Below, piece after piece: positions 35,927 to 44,914 of a stretch of DNA of 64,000 nucleotides (positions within the stretch are counted from its first letter, which is position 1; each line of letters starts with the position of its first letter). The position numbers and the translations under genes are program-made. The stretch spans positions 80,103 to 144,102 of the forward strand of contig NZ_QXXQ01000011.1 in assembly GCF_003570715.1 (NCBI RefSeq), in the 5' to 3' direction. The notes beneath the pieces were generated by a model. It saw only the letters and a list, made by a program, of their open reading frames with translations, did not search any database and had not been told where the DNA came from. The DNA comes from Gemmobacter lutimaris. Lineage in GTDB: Bacteria; Pseudomonadota; Alphaproteobacteria; Rhodobacterales; Rhodobacteraceae.

Positions 35927-37315
35927 TCACCCCGCCGCTTCGGCGCATCCTTCCTGCGCCTGGGCGGCCATGAAACGCTGGAACTGATACTGCAGCGCCT
36001 CGCGGGCAAGTTTGTGATCGACCTCCCTGCCTGAAAGGTTTTTCGCATAGATCGAGCCCTCCAACGAGGGGCTGAGGACCAGCCTGCCCGAGCGCGGATC
36101 GATGGCAATCAGACTGGCGTCGAACAGGGCGTGGATGTCACGGCGCAGCACCAGACTGTTTTCCGCCACTTCGAAAGCGGGATTGCCGGTGTGCGGAATG
36201 ACATGGGCGGCCTCGAGCGCCGCCGCGACCCGCACGCCGGTAAAGACGCACCGCCCGCCATGATGCCTCATCGCCATGTCGCGGAACTTCTGCTGGCCGG
36301 GGCGCGCCTTGACGATTGCGGTCTTGCGGTCTTCCTCGGCTTGCTCGATTTCAACGAGATCCTGCATGACGGCACGCGCCAGCGGCGAAAGATAGGCGGC
36401 CTCGGCTTGCGCCTTTTTGGCGGCGAACTCGGAGCCGAACTCCTGGATGAGCCGATCGATCGCATCGGTTTCGGCGGCGTTCATCTGCCAGGCCCGCAAC
36501 CCGCGGTCTTCGTCCATGCGCTGGAGCATGGGGAAATCCTGAGCCCGCGATCCCAGAATCCTGAAGCCGAACGGGCGCGGCAACAGCGTAACATCGCGCA
36601 GCCCGATCGCCAGCTCCTGCTCCCCCGTCTCGACCCGATCCGCGATGGCCGTCGCCGTCAGACCGAGGCCGTGCCCATAGGCCTTGTCCTCATGCGCCCA
36701 GATGTAAAGCCGGTCCCCCGGCGCGATCTTGTCACCGGGCGCGCGGTCACTTTTGGAAGACGCACGCTCGCCTGACCAGGGCATCCGCAGCGTTCCGCCC
36801 TCCCAATCCGTGCCGGATTTCGGCCGACAGATGCCGCCGGGGGCATGAACCGCGCCGTTGATCTTCAGGATGAAAGCCCCGCGCACCGCCCCCTTGCGCC
36901 CAGCCGCGTCGACGAGACCCGTCACATCGCCCCGCGTGATCGCCGCAAGAACACGGCTCGCGTCATCAAGGCTCAGGATGCCGAGACGAGTCAGCGGTCG
37001 CCTTGCGAACTGCGGATAGGACTTCAGATTGTGATTGGCGCCATCGTTTTCCGCGTCCGTCCATCCGTCCCCGGTCGGCTCCTTTTCGGTCCGCGTCACG
37101 CCCTCGGGAAGATCGCGCGGCAGGTCCGAACGGACGAGCCAGAAATTGACGAGCGTGGAATGCCCCATTTCGAGACCGATCGGCAATTTCGTCGCCTTGT
37201 GGGTCCAGACTTCGAGGTGAACACGATTGCCCTGGCCCGAAGCGGTCGGCACAAGATCGAAATCCCGCCGCATGACCTTGTGAACCAGCGCTTTGACGGA
37301 GTCGATGTCGCTCAT
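35927..37315 (-). CDS. HNH endonuclease with unknown N-terminal region
   Basis: A 462-aa protein. The C-terminal HNH domain is of the HNH_2 kind: GGRCVFTGVRVAAALEAAHV, IPHTGNPAFEVAENSLVLRR and DIHALFD give the AH-N-H catalytic core. Residues ~190-260 (PGDRLYIWAHEDKAYGHGLG) recall a PUA/EVE-like beta fold that could read modified bases; this is a weak guess. The N-terminal ~170 residues are unrecognised. The ATG at 37315 has AGGAG upstream. It is the first gene of a leftward group (HNH, small membrane protein, phosphoesterase, SMC) behind the TTTTGACRCCC element at 37455-37475. Restriction of foreign or modified DNA is inferred. Confidence 0.82.
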   Translation of the reverse strand: MSDIDSVKALVHKVMRRDFDLVPTASGQGNRVHLEVWTHKATKLPIGLEMGHSTLVNFWLVRSDLPRDLPEGVTRTEKEPTGDGWTDAENDGANHNLKSYPQFARRPLTRLGILSLDDASRVLAAITRGDVTGLVDAAGRKGAVRGAFILKINGAVHAPGGICRPKSGTDWEGGTLRMPWSGERASSKSDRAPGDKIAPGDRLYIWAHEDKAYGHGLGLTATAIADRVETGEQELAIGLRDVTLLPRPFGFRILGSRAQDFPMLQRMDEDRGLRAWQMNAAETDAIDRLIQEFGSEFAAKKAQAEAAYLSPLARAVMQDLVEIEQAEEDRKTAIVKARPGQQKFRDMAMRHHGGRCVFTGVRVAAALEAAHVIPHTGNPAFEVAENSLVLRRDIHALFDASLIAIDPRSGRLVLSPSLEGSIYAKNLSGREVDHKLAREALQYQFQRFMAAQAQEGCAEAAG

Positions 37316-37454
37316 GGAGGTTAATTCTCCTGTTTACCCGACCTGCGGGCGTTGCAGGTCTTTCCTGATCCGATGCATCTGCCGCGAAGTGGTGATGGCG
37401 ATACGGGCCGAGGCGACTCGGCGAGGCAGACCGCAATGTTCTTCTAATCGCCGT

Positions 37455-37475
37455 GGGCGTCAAAACGTGACATGC
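37455..37475 (-). promoter_or_regulatory. Shared island promoter/operator element, site C
   Basis: Reading leftward: GCATGTC-ACGT-TTTGACGCCC. It matches sites at 48315-48335 (leftward) and 50029-50049 (rightward) at 14 of 21 columns, including all of TTTTGAC and CCC. TTGACG could be a -35 box, with AACATT 17 bp further on as a weak -10. It lies 140 bp upstream of the HNH gene and points at it. The rest of the 37316-37578 gap holds no gene. Confidence 0.55.
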
Positions 37476-37578
37476 TTGCGGGGGCCTCGCCGTCATCACA
37501 TCGCAGGATCTGACCCGCCTCGCCGCAAGAGTCTTCCAAAAGGCCCCAAGCGCAGGTGGTCGTCGAACGGCCCGCCCC

Positions 37579-39966
37579 TCAGGCATCGTAGAGATCCACC
37601 AGCAAATCCGGGTTGCGCCCTTCGCCGGCCAACTCGTCGAGCAGTTGCTCGAGCAGGGGTTCGTAGTGCGAGACGGCGCGCAGGAAGGTCTCGTTGCGAT
37701 TTTCGTGTCGCGCAAAATCCGAAAGTGTTCTCTCGATTGCCACGCTCAGGGCGTCGGCAAGCGGATCGAGGCCTCTAACAAGGGCATTCCCTTCCTTCAG
37801 GCGCCACCGCAGCAGCCCTCCAAGCAGGAAGGGCGCATAATTGAAGCGTGTATAGTTGGTGTCGTGTTCCGCCGCGAATTCCATCAGCACGCGTTCGGCC
37901 AATTGCTCGACATGCGAACGCTCCAGCAGCAAGGGTGCCGTGTCCGAGCGCGACAGCAAGAAGGCGGCGGCGGCGGTTTCTTGGCGGTAAGACCATTTCT
38001 CGATAGGCCGCGCGAACAGACGCGCAAGGGCGATGCGCTCGTCGTTTTCCGACCGGCAGGTTCGGCCAAGACCTTGATAAATCAGCACCCAGCTTGCCTC
38101 GCTGAGCGCGAACGGGTGCTTGCGTCGGGCGGCCCTGTCCTGCCACGCCTCGAGCAGCATCGCGGGGATAGCGTCGGGGGCGCGGCGGAACTGCCAGGTG
38201 AGGAATTTGAGCGCGTGGTTGTCATTGCTCCCACGGCGCCCGGCGCGGCGATCTTCAAGCTCGGCCAAGGCACGCTCGGTCAACTGCTCAAGATGCGCGC
38301 GGCTCTGTTCCGGAACCTGATCGGGGATATCCCCGTCGCTCGAAATGCAGTGGCGCTTCAGCTTTCGCGCCGAAAGCTTGTCGGCGAGCACCTTCCAGTC
38401 CACCTGCGGGCAGCGGAGGTTCTGCGCCAGAAGGCTCGTCAAACCCTGGCCCGCGGGGCTATCCTCCCATAGCTCCATGCCGCAGGGCAGCACCAGCCGT
38501 TTCGGGATCGTCGGGGCGGGCCCGTCGAGCTCAACGACGAGGTCTTCCCACCGCCGATGAAGTTCGATCGCGCCCTCCCAATCGACGGTGAAATGGCGCG
38601 ACAGTTTCGGCGCGTCGATCAACAGCCGCGCCCGACCGGCTGCGGGCACCTGTTCGACACTGAGCGAGACCGGGACGATTTCCGACACCGGCGCACCGAT
38701 CTCCACCCGGGCCTTGCGCGGCCAGGGTGCGAGCTCCTTGCGCAGATGCACGGAAAACTCGGCCTGACCCGCCTGAATGGCGAATTTCGCGGGTTCGGCA
38801 GAGCGATAGATGCGCCCTGCGGGCAGGGTCGCCCCGGGTTCGATCAGATCGTGGCTGCGCGCTCCGTCCTGCCCCAGAACAATGGTGGAGATCTGCGGCA
38901 GAAAGTCGAAGTAGACCGGCTCGCCCTCGTCATGTCGCCGCGCGGCCTCGAGCGCACCGCGCGCGATGATGTCCTCGGGCAGATCGATCAGCGCGCTTCC
39001 GCAAACCGCGCGCAAAGGCTTCAGAAGCGCGTCGCGCATGGCGCCCGTGGTGAGGCTTTCGAACAGGATCATGGCGCAGTCCGCCATTCCGCCCGCGATC
39101 GCGCCAAGCCGGTCGTCGGGCGGCAGCTCGAGGGCACCGGGCGGGTCGATCTGGAAGAAATCGCCGCGCTCCGTGCGCAGCAATTCGGCGCGTGCGGGGC
39201 GCCCCAAAGCCAGCGCCGCGCGCGCCTGAGCATGATCGGCCCAATCCCCGCGAGGCCCCGCGCCGCCCGCGATCAAGGCCTTGCGCGCGGCATCGAAGAG
39301 CCCCGCATAGCCCAGCGGCGAGTCGATTGGCTGCGCCACCCGCCTGCGCTCGGGGGCGAAAAGGGCGCGCCCCCGGCCCATTTCGTGGCGCAACCGCAGC
39401 TTTTGTAAGGTGAAGCCTTCGCCGACGTGATTGATGACGCCAAGCGTCAGCCCCTCGTCGGGGGCGAGCCAATCCGCCTCCTCGGCAAGGCAGCCCAGCA
39501 CCGCCAGCACTGAACGCCAGACCAACAGACCGCGCCCCAGGCGGCCTTGCGCCACCGCGGCTAGCAGGGCTTCTTGCAGGTCTTCGGTTCGGGCCGGGTG
39601 ATCATCGAGCGCAATCGCGCAAACCCGCGCGCCGCTGGCAAGCCCGGCAAGGGCGGCTGCAAGCGGCTGCGTCGCGGGCCGGGGCGCGGCCATCAGATCG
39701 CGCACCGTCGCGCGCCGGTCGGGGGCGCCGATATCGCCCCAGCCGCCGCCCCGCCCATGCGGCGCGAGGCGCGCCTGAGCCCCGCCAATCCAGCGTGCGC
39801 CGCGCCCTTCGCCCGTGCGCACGACGCTTGGTTGCAGCACCACCCCGGTCACCTGGAGAATGCCGGCACCCGCACTCTCTTCACCGTCCGGCCCGATACA
39901 CCAGTTCCGCGCGGCGCGGTCACCCCAGCCATTCAGATCGTATCCGCAAAGCTTCCGCCCCCTCAT
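37579..39966 (-). CDS. Possible Hsp70/actin-like protein of the leftward array (795 aa)
   Basis: I do not recognise this with confidence. The N-terminus GRKLCGYDLNGWGDRAARNW resembles the phosphate-1 loop of Hsp70/actin-fold ATPases, GLTLGVINHVGEGFTLQKL the phosphate-2 region, and LLVWRSVLAVLGCL lies between them as expected. Residues ~390-460 (AEFSVHLRKELAPWPRKARV, VPVSLSVEQVPAAGRARLLI) look like a beta-sandwich comparable to an Hsp70 substrate domain. The C-terminal ~300 residues are helical. The start ATG 39966 overlaps the upstream stop by 4 bp (ATGA). It may be a chaperone-like switch or sensor for the complex. Confidence 0.6.
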   Translation of the reverse strand: MRGRKLCGYDLNGWGDRAARNWCIGPDGEESAGAGILQVTGVVLQPSVVRTGEGRGARWIGGAQARLAPHGRGGGWGDIGAPDRRATVRDLMAAPRPATQPLAAALAGLASGARVCAIALDDHPARTEDLQEALLAAVAQGRLGRGLLVWRSVLAVLGCLAEEADWLAPDEGLTLGVINHVGEGFTLQKLRLRHEMGRGRALFAPERRRVAQPIDSPLGYAGLFDAARKALIAGGAGPRGDWADHAQARAALALGRPARAELLRTERGDFFQIDPPGALELPPDDRLGAIAGGMADCAMILFESLTTGAMRDALLKPLRAVCGSALIDLPEDIIARGALEAARRHDEGEPVYFDFLPQISTIVLGQDGARSHDLIEPGATLPAGRIYRSAEPAKFAIQAGQAEFSVHLRKELAPWPRKARVEIGAPVSEIVPVSLSVEQVPAAGRARLLIDAPKLSRHFTVDWEGAIELHRRWEDLVVELDGPAPTIPKRLVLPCGMELWEDSPAGQGLTSLLAQNLRCPQVDWKVLADKLSARKLKRHCISSDGDIPDQVPEQSRAHLEQLTERALAELEDRRAGRRGSNDNHALKFLTWQFRRAPDAIPAMLLEAWQDRAARRKHPFALSEASWVLIYQGLGRTCRSENDERIALARLFARPIEKWSYRQETAAAAFLLSRSDTAPLLLERSHVEQLAERVLMEFAAEHDTNYTRFNYAPFLLGGLLRWRLKEGNALVRGLDPLADALSVAIERTLSDFARHENRNETFLRAVSHYEPLLEQLLDELAGEGRNPDLLVDLYDA

Positions 39967-41462
39967 GCGGCCCCCCAGATGTCGCGGCCCAGAAACGCCC
40001 GGATCGAGGCGCGCCCTTGCGCAAGCGACGCCCCCGCGCCATCGAGCGCGATCGCCTCGACGAAGAGCCCGCCCCGCTCGGCGCTCACCGCTTCGGGCGC
40101 ATGATGCCCCGGCGTCAGGATCAGCCCGTGCCTGATGCGCTCCTGCTGCCCCGTAACTCGCGCCAGTTCCGCAAGACGCAGGCCCGCCTGATCCGCAGCC
40201 TCCCGCAGATCGAGCCGCGCCATCGCATGCGGGGTCCAGACCGCAACGCGATGCGGAAAGGCGCTGCGGTCGAGCGGGTCGGAGATGCGCAGCGCCACAT
40301 GCGCCCGCGCATAGGTCAGCAGGGTGCCGGGCCGTTCGGGCCGCGCCATCACTTCCACCACGCGGCCCTGGCGGTGCAGCCAGAACACGGCAATCGGCCG
40401 TTCCTGCTCGAACCAGAGCCCGTTGACGGCTTCCGAAAGGAACCGGATCGGCGATTGCGCGATCAGCTCTGCCCCCTCGACATCATGCAGCGCCAGCACG
40501 ATCGCCAGCACCGAGAAATCGGTCCAGGTCTGAGCCTGCCAGGCCCAAAGCTCGTCGAGCGCCTTCTCGCGCTTGAGAAGCGCCTCCCAAGCCTCGCGGA
40601 TCAGCCGGTAGGTGCGGTCTTCGAGCAAGACGTAATTCGGCGTAACATCGACCGAGGCGATCGCCACGCCCAGATCGGCAAGCTCCGCCGCAACCGCCTT
40701 GCACAGCTTCACATAGGCCTGAACCGACTGAAACCGTTTGCTGCCCGCGGCGCGCGGATGCTCGCGCAGCCATTCGCGCCCCACATCCGACGCGAGCCGC
40801 AGATAGGCATGTGCGACCCGGTTCTCCAGCGTGTCGAAATTCTGATGCCGCACCACGGCGAGGATACGTTGATCCGCGCCCGCCCGCTCGGCCGTGTTGC
40901 GCCCGGGTTGGCGCGACAGCCAGCGCATCGCGGCGCGGTCCATTTCCTGCACCCGGTCGAGGGGGGTGAGCTCCCGATGTCGCCGCAGCACGCGCCGGAT
41001 ATGCTCGCGGAAAGCCTTGAGCACGGGGGTCAACTCGCGCGCCTGCCGCACGATTTCGGCCATGCGGGGGTCTTCCTCCTGCTCGGCCCGGTCCCATGCG
41101 GCGCGCAACCTCGGCCAGAGCGCGGTCGGATCGTCGAGCGCCTCGCCCAGTTCCTGAACCCGCGCCGTCACCTCGTTCATCCGCGCGAGCGCCGCCAGAG
41201 CCTCGGGTGCGGCCTCGGCCTCCTTGCCCTTGCGGGGGCGCGGCGGAAAGCCCCGCCGCTCGGGCGCATGGGCGGCATCGCGGCGCGGATAGGGATGCTG
41301 CACCAGCAACCGTGGCTCCCCCCGAGCTTCGCCACGCATCACCACCACATGCTCGCCCGCCCGATCGGAGGGCGCGACCTCGCTCAGAAGGCAATCGCCC
41401 GGCCCGAAAACCGCCTCGGCACCCAGCCCGGCGCCGGCCCAGGGGCGCGCAAGCCGCAGCAT
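39963..41462 (-). CDS. DUF2357-like protein, partner of the McrB-like ATPase
   Basis: A 499-aa protein encoded directly after the McrB-like ATPase, with TGATG overlap (start ATG 41462). The middle segment RHQNFDTLENRVAHAYLRLA resembles the DUF2357/McrC-type FDTPENR motif found in partners of McrB ATPases. FSVLAIVLALHDVEGAELIA follows, then LWFEQERPIAVFWLHRQGR. A canonical PD-(D/E)XK triad is not obvious, so it may be a structural bridge and not a nuclease. It is coupled to the next gene by ATGA. Confidence 0.68.
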   Translation of the reverse strand: MLRLARPWAGAGLGAEAVFGPGDCLLSEVAPSDRAGEHVVVMRGEARGEPRLLVQHPYPRRDAAHAPERRGFPPRPRKGKEAEAAPEALAALARMNEVTARVQELGEALDDPTALWPRLRAAWDRAEQEEDPRMAEIVRQARELTPVLKAFREHIRRVLRRHRELTPLDRVQEMDRAAMRWLSRQPGRNTAERAGADQRILAVVRHQNFDTLENRVAHAYLRLASDVGREWLREHPRAAGSKRFQSVQAYVKLCKAVAAELADLGVAIASVDVTPNYVLLEDRTYRLIREAWEALLKREKALDELWAWQAQTWTDFSVLAIVLALHDVEGAELIAQSPIRFLSEAVNGLWFEQERPIAVFWLHRQGRVVEVMARPERPGTLLTYARAHVALRISDPLDRSAFPHRVAVWTPHAMARLDLREAADQAGLRLAELARVTGQQERIRHGLILTPGHHAPEAVSAERGGLFVEAIALDGAGASLAQGRASIRAFLGRDIWGAA

Positions 41463-43480
41463 CAGCGCATGACCCCTTTCCAGACGAATTGTCCGGTCGA
41501 AGCCCCCGCAGCCTCGACCGAAAGACGGATGGCATCGGCGAGAGTGTCGTCGCCGAACTGCGCGGCCATCTTCTGCAACTCGGAGAATTGCTGGCTTTTC
41601 TCCTCGACATCCACGCCACGCAGTTTCGGCAGCAGGCGCATCTCGATCTGGTCGGCCAGCGCCATCGCGACCCGGTCGCCCACGCCCTCCGCCTCGGGAT
41701 AGGCCCCGGCATAGGCAAGGATCGCACGACCAAGGCGATGCCCGAAGGGCTTGCCGAAATCCTGCATCAGCATGAGCATGTCGTTCACCCGCGTCTCGGC
41801 CCGGCTCTGGTCGTCGGATTGCAAACCGCGGGCGCACCATTTCTCCCAAATCGTGCGGCTCAGCGCCTCCTCGGTGACCCGGTTGTCGCCCGCTTGCGAT
41901 TTCGCGATCCGCTTGGGCGCGCCGAACCGCATCACATTGGCGCGGTCGACCACCTTGTCAGAAAGCGACTGGGTGCTCTCGTCCTCGTTCATCGTGCCGG
42001 CAAACAGAAGATTGTAGCCGGGGAATATCCGCATCTGCGCCTTCGGAATCTCCAATTCGATCTCGGCATCCTTGCGCAATGTCTTGTCGCCTTCCTTGCC
42101 GCGCGCGGGGCGGCTTTCGAGGCGGCTGAGGAAATCCGAGAAGTAATATTCGACCCGGGCAAGGTTCATCTCGTCAAGCAGCACCATCAACAGCCGGTCC
42201 TGCACCGCATCGGGGTTGTTCTGCGCATCGAGGGCAAACATCGCGCGCGCGAGGTCGGTCGGGCGGAACCGGCCCTCGATATAGTTGTAGAACCCCATCA
42301 GATCTTGCGGGCTGTCCCAACGCGGCTGCACCGGAACCTGAAGGAAACCGATCCCCATCCCGGCCGCATACTGGCGCGGCAACTGGCTTTTCCCGGTGCC
42401 GGAAATCCCCGCCAGAACAGCCATTTGCGTGGTGTCGTTCACCTTCATCGCGGTGTGGAAGGCGCACAGGGTGCGATTGGGGTATTCCAGCCCGAAGGCC
42501 TCGAACCGCTGCCGGACGCGCTTGAGCGCCTCGACCTCGGCCACCAGACCGCTCTTGCCCCAGGCCAGAAGCCGCTCCACCACCTGCGGCGGTTGCTTGA
42601 GCTCGCGCAACGGATCGTCCTCGGCCTCGCCGGTGCCCCCGGCCGCGATCCCCTTCGCCTTCTCGATCTCCCGTTCGAGCGAGGCCTTGCGCGCTTCGAG
42701 CGCAGCCATCCGCTCCGAGGCCGTGCCCTCATCCGACCGCAGATCGGCCAGCTTCTGACGCGCGGCGGCAAGTTCGGCGCCGATCTGGTCGAGATCCTGA
42801 CGCGCCGCGACATGCGCCGCACGGGTCGCCGCGATGCGCTCTTCGGTTTCGCCAAGCTCCGAGCGCCGCGCGGTCAACCGCCCTTCGGTTTCGGCAATAT
42901 CCGTTTCCAGCTGCACGGCCGTCCCGGTCAGTTCCGCCACACGCGCCTCGGCTTCTTCAAGCCCAAGACGCGCCTGCTGCAATTCGGCGACGCGCGCCTC
43001 GAGCCTTTGGCTTTCCTCCGTCAACTCCTCGATCCGATGCACGAGGCTTTCCGCCTTCTCGAGCCGCTCGCGCACCTCGGCCAGATCGGCGCGGGCGGCG
43101 GCCAGTTCGGCCTCGAGCGTCAGTTTCACCGTCTGCGCCTCTTCGACCTCGCGCCGCATCGCCGCCACTTCTTCGCGCCGATGCTCCATCTGGTTCCATT
43201 CGGTCTGCAACTCGGCCAGCTTGCGGTCGAGCGCATCGACCTCGGCCCCCATGTCGGCAAGGTTCGCCAGCGCTTCGCGGCGTTTCGTCAACTCCTCTTC
43301 CAGATCGTTCAGCGTGGCGCGCTTTTCCTCGATCCGGGCGAGCACGGCCTTTTCTTCCTCGATGGGCCCGGCCAGCGCCACCACCTTGTCGTGGCGGCTG
43401 GCCAGAATGAGCGTGATGATCGACAAGATCGCCAGCGCGACCGAGAGCGCAACGAAGGCGACAATATTTGCGGTGAACAT
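41462..43480 (-). CDS. Membrane-anchored coiled-coil McrB-like AAA+ ATPase
   Basis: A 672-aa protein with an unusual layout. An N-terminal membrane helix (VAFVALSVALAILSIITLIL, residues 7-26) is followed by about 250 residues of continuous coiled coil and then an McrB-type AAA+ domain: Walker A LAGISGTGKSQLPRQYA, VPVQPRWDSPQDLMGFYNYI, Walker B MVLLDEMNLARVEYYFSDFL, and LFAGTMNEDESTQSLSDKVV (McrB-type MNEDEST sensor and arginine-finger region). Classical McrB has a DNA-reading N-domain and no membrane anchor. The gene lies 9 bp after the other coiled-coil membrane protein and overlaps the DUF2357 gene. NTP-driven remodelling at the membrane is inferred. Confidence 0.88.
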   Translation of the reverse strand: MFTANIVAFVALSVALAILSIITLILASRHDKVVALAGPIEEEKAVLARIEEKRATLNDLEEELTKRREALANLADMGAEVDALDRKLAELQTEWNQMEHRREEVAAMRREVEEAQTVKLTLEAELAAARADLAEVRERLEKAESLVHRIEELTEESQRLEARVAELQQARLGLEEAEARVAELTGTAVQLETDIAETEGRLTARRSELGETEERIAATRAAHVAARQDLDQIGAELAAARQKLADLRSDEGTASERMAALEARKASLEREIEKAKGIAAGGTGEAEDDPLRELKQPPQVVERLLAWGKSGLVAEVEALKRVRQRFEAFGLEYPNRTLCAFHTAMKVNDTTQMAVLAGISGTGKSQLPRQYAAGMGIGFLQVPVQPRWDSPQDLMGFYNYIEGRFRPTDLARAMFALDAQNNPDAVQDRLLMVLLDEMNLARVEYYFSDFLSRLESRPARGKEGDKTLRKDAEIELEIPKAQMRIFPGYNLLFAGTMNEDESTQSLSDKVVDRANVMRFGAPKRIAKSQAGDNRVTEEALSRTIWEKWCARGLQSDDQSRAETRVNDMLMLMQDFGKPFGHRLGRAILAYAGAYPEAEGVGDRVAMALADQIEMRLLPKLRGVDVEEKSQQFSELQKMAAQFGDDTLADAIRLSVEAAGASTGQFVWKGVMR

Positions 43481-43489
43481 TCAGAAGCC

Positions 43490-44914
43490 TCAGTTCTCTT
43501 GGGCCGGGGTCGGGGTCGATTGCGGGATCTGCAAGGCATCGCGTCGGGCACTCAGGCTACCCAGTTCGACGGAGGCGGTATCGACCTGTCTGCGCAGCTC
43601 TTCCGCCTGTCCCTTGAGGGTCTGCACCGTGCCATTGAGGCGCGCGAGATCGCTTTCGGCCTGCATGATACGCTGATCAAGCGCAGCCTTGCGCGTCGTG
43701 GCCTCGGTCAGCGCCTGCTGCGCCGCCGCGGTCTCCGAGACCACGCCCGCAAGCGATGTCTGTGCCTCGGCCAGCGCGCTCCGCTGTTGCGACACCGCAT
43801 GTTCGAGTCGGGCTTGGGTTTCGCCAAGCTGCGCGATCGAGGCCGCCGTCGCCTCGGTTTGCGCCAGAACACTCTGCCGCTCGGCCACCTGCGCGGCCAG
43901 CGCACCGGCCTTGCCTTCGGCCTCGTCGCGCTCCGCCGTGGCTTTGGCTAGCGCCGTGCGAATCTCGGCCAGCTTGTCCTCTTCGGCCTTCAGACGGGCC
44001 TGCGTATCCGTCAGACGCGCCTGCGCCGCGTTGGCGCTGGCGGCAAGATCGGCCTGCCGCGATTGCGCCGCCGAAACCGCGCCCGCCAGCGTTTCGCGTT
44101 GTCTCGTGAGGTCGTCGACGGCCGTCGCCAGCGCCGCCTTGCTGCCCTCCAGATCGGCAACGCGCGGCGCAAGCTCGGCCTGCCGATCCTCGGCTTCCTT
44201 GAGCGCCGCGCGGGCGTCCGCGAGCCGCTTTTCGACATCGGCAAGGTCTTCCGCCTGCGCCTCGAAGCCCTTCACCTGTGCCGAGAGCGTCGCCACCTGC
44301 TCCAGCAGCGGCTGCAAGCTCGCCCGCGCCTCGGCAATACGGTCGTCGAGATCCGCGCGCTCCTTTGCCATCCGGTCGAGTTCGCGCGTCAGGCCCTCAC
44401 GTTCCGCGCCCTGCGCCTCAAGCGCCGCCGAACCGCTCGCCCGCTCCTTTTCCAAAGCCGCGATGTCGCGCTCGAGCCCGGCCTTGCTCTTGTCAAGCGC
44501 ACGCACCTCCGCCGCGAGCTTGTCGGCCCGCGCGATCACGGCCTTTGCCTCGTCTCGATCCGTCGCGAGCTTTTCCAGCGCGCCCGCAGCCTTTTCCTGC
44601 GCCGCCAAGGCCGCATCTCGATCACGCACCACCGCGTCGCGTTCGAGGCTCAGGCGCAGCACCTCGTCGCGCAGGCGCGCAACCGCGCCCTCGATCTCGT
44701 TGCGCTCGCCAACCAGCGCATCTCGCCCCGTCTTCAGCCGGTCCCGCTCGGTCGCGTAATAGTCGATATCGCCCGCGATCTGGCCGTATTTCTGGTGCAA
44801 CCCGTTCATCTGCACCCCCAGCACGCCCAGCGAGGCCAGCGCCATCACTGACAGGCTTGCCGCGATGATCGTGTGGGGTCGCGATTTACGAAAGGTCTCG
44901 TTCGACGAGGTCAA
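43490..44914 (-). CDS. Membrane-anchored coiled-coil protein (474 aa, TTG start)
   Basis: One N-terminal membrane helix (TIIAASLSVMALASLGVLGV) followed by about 430 residues of Ala/Glu/Arg/Leu heptads with no interruption, ending TPTPAQEN. This is a long rod of roughly 60 nm if fully helical. The start is TTG 44914: GGAGG lies 6 nt upstream, whereas ATG 44944 has no spaced ribosome site. It overlaps the helicase-nuclease gene by 29 bp. Its layout mirrors the first half of the McrB-like ATPase next to it, so the two may form a mixed coiled-coil assembly on the membrane. No enzymatic domain is seen. Confidence 0.8.
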   Translation of the reverse strand: MTSSNETFRKSRPHTIIAASLSVMALASLGVLGVQMNGLHQKYGQIAGDIDYYATERDRLKTGRDALVGERNEIEGAVARLRDEVLRLSLERDAVVRDRDAALAAQEKAAGALEKLATDRDEAKAVIARADKLAAEVRALDKSKAGLERDIAALEKERASGSAALEAQGAEREGLTRELDRMAKERADLDDRIAEARASLQPLLEQVATLSAQVKGFEAQAEDLADVEKRLADARAALKEAEDRQAELAPRVADLEGSKAALATAVDDLTRQRETLAGAVSAAQSRQADLAASANAAQARLTDTQARLKAEEDKLAEIRTALAKATAERDEAEGKAGALAAQVAERQSVLAQTEATAASIAQLGETQARLEHAVSQQRSALAEAQTSLAGVVSETAAAQQALTEATTRKAALDQRIMQAESDLARLNGTVQTLKGQAEELRRQVDTASVELGSLSARRDALQIPQSTPTPAQEN

